Shown here: piece after piece, positions 63,662 through 64,000 of the stretch
Position numbering within the stretch: the first letter of the stretch is position 1
Layout: every line of letters begins with the position of its first letter
Assembly (NCBI RefSeq): GCF_025961225.1
Contig: NZ_JAOQNG010000001.1
Location: forward strand, 1,401,001 to 1,465,000
Reading direction: 5' to 3'
DNA length: 64,000 nucleotides
DNA from: Azospirillum canadense
GTDB lineage: Bacteria > Pseudomonadota > Alphaproteobacteria > Azospirillales > Azospirillaceae
The notes under the pieces: model-generated
What the model was told of the DNA's origin: nothing
The model's input: only the letters and a program-made list of their open reading frames with translations
Databases searched by the model: none
Translations under genes and position numbers: made by a program

Positions 63662-64000
63662 ATGCTTGACGAAGCTCCCTTCGGGCTGGTCCTGATCGAC
63701 AGCGCGCGTCTTCTGCGCGCGCGGTGCGACCGTGCCCTCGACGCTGCCCAGCTCGGCCTCACGGCGGGCGAGGCGCGGGCTCTCTTCTACGTCAACCGGC
63801 ACCCGGGCTCGCGCCAGGCGGCGCTGGCGGCCTTCATGGGTGTGGAGCCGATGACCCTGGTCGGCTATCTCGACCGGCTGGAATCGCTGGGCCACATCCT
63901 GCGGGAGCCGGACCCGACCGACCGGCGCGCCAAGACCGTGCGCCTCGCGCCGGGAGCGGAGCCTCTGCTGGAGCAGGTGCTGGCGGTGTTCCGCACCGTG
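63662..64000 (+). CDS. MarR-family transcriptional regulator, C-terminus cut by window edge
   Basis: The 113 visible codons show a MarR winged helix: LTAGEARALFYVNRHPGSRQ AALAAFMGVEPMTLVGYLDRLE, then GHILREPDPTDRRAKTVRLA (the wing with its DRR motif). MarR proteins are dimeric repressors responding to small aromatic or redox signals. The recognition helix is MGVEPMTLVGYLDRLESL. The start ATG is at 63662; the 285-bp region before it holds no convincing gene. Confidence 0.9.
   Translation, partial: MLDEAPFGLVLIDSARLLRARCDRALDAAQLGLTAGEARALFYVNRHPGSRQAALAAFMGVEPMTLVGYLDRLESLGHILREPDPTDRRAKTVRLAPGAEPLLEQVLAVFRTV

Overview
The window is a high-GC (roughly two-thirds G+C by eye) alphaproteobacterial chromosome segment. 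The gene content fits an Azospirillum-like member of the Rhodospirillales/Azospirillales: ppiD-tpiA-secG-pyrG-kdsA with a nearby eno, a GapR/DUF2312 protein, class I PHA synthase, a complete pqqABCDE operon, and an aerobic-type cobalamin cluster. The genus is an inference from content and style, not from a marker such as 16S rRNA. No rRNA, tRNA, transposase, integrase, prophage or CRISPR array was found.

Layout. 1-5490: core housekeeping (truncated ppiD on the minus strand, then tpiA, secG, pyrG, a dienelactone hydrolase and kdsA). 5500-7375: a small accessory stretch with a low-GC helix-turn-helix-like gene, a secreted VWA-type protein, a secreted helix-hairpin-helix protein and a short palindromic repeat. 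7374-10617: the PQQ cofactor operon on the minus strand, including the 26-residue pqqA peptide. 10898-15369: eno, rhomboid protease, peroxiredoxin, hutH. 15573-18738: a type I secretion ABC exporter/adaptor pair with an unusual ABC signature. 18830-23598: GST, single-domain response regulator, and a divergent pair (Pro-rich coiled-coil protein / TraK-TraL-like fusion ATPase) around an inverted repeat, then an esterase. 23779-32281: murJ, sulfurtransferase, a solitary fliN, cupin, GapR, diaminopropionate ammonia-lyase, aminotransferase and two exported proteins. 32432-36391: a nitrate/sulfonate/taurine-type ABC importer, an ArsC-like nitrogenase-associated protein and a GST. 36475-41038: a hybrid histidine kinase followed 19 bp later by a response regulator with a very long unassigned N-terminal half. 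41175-44527: a possible 26-aa small protein, two alpha/beta-hydrolase-fold proteins (one apparently lacking its catalytic Ser and His), a cupin and UDP-xylose synthase. 44784-49523: cobU-cobO-cobQ, then cobD and cobC diverging. 49658-53370: diguanylate cyclase, small winged-helix-like protein, cutA, MFS transporter. 53533-56154: an operon of enoyl-CoA hydratase, CoA-binding protein and metY. 56434-64000: thioesterase, rplM-rpsI behind a near-consensus promoter, argC, gamma-class carbonic anhydrase, OmpA-like protein, phaC, a lipoprotein and a truncated MarR regulator.

Most of the window is ordinary chromosome. The parts most worth a second look are the TraK/TraL-like fusion with its divergent partner and 11-bp-arm palindrome, the degenerate exporter ATPase, the hybrid kinase/long response regulator pair, the apparent pseudo-hydrolase, the 26-aa ORF between hairpins, and two copies of a MITE-like palindrome about 52 kb apart.
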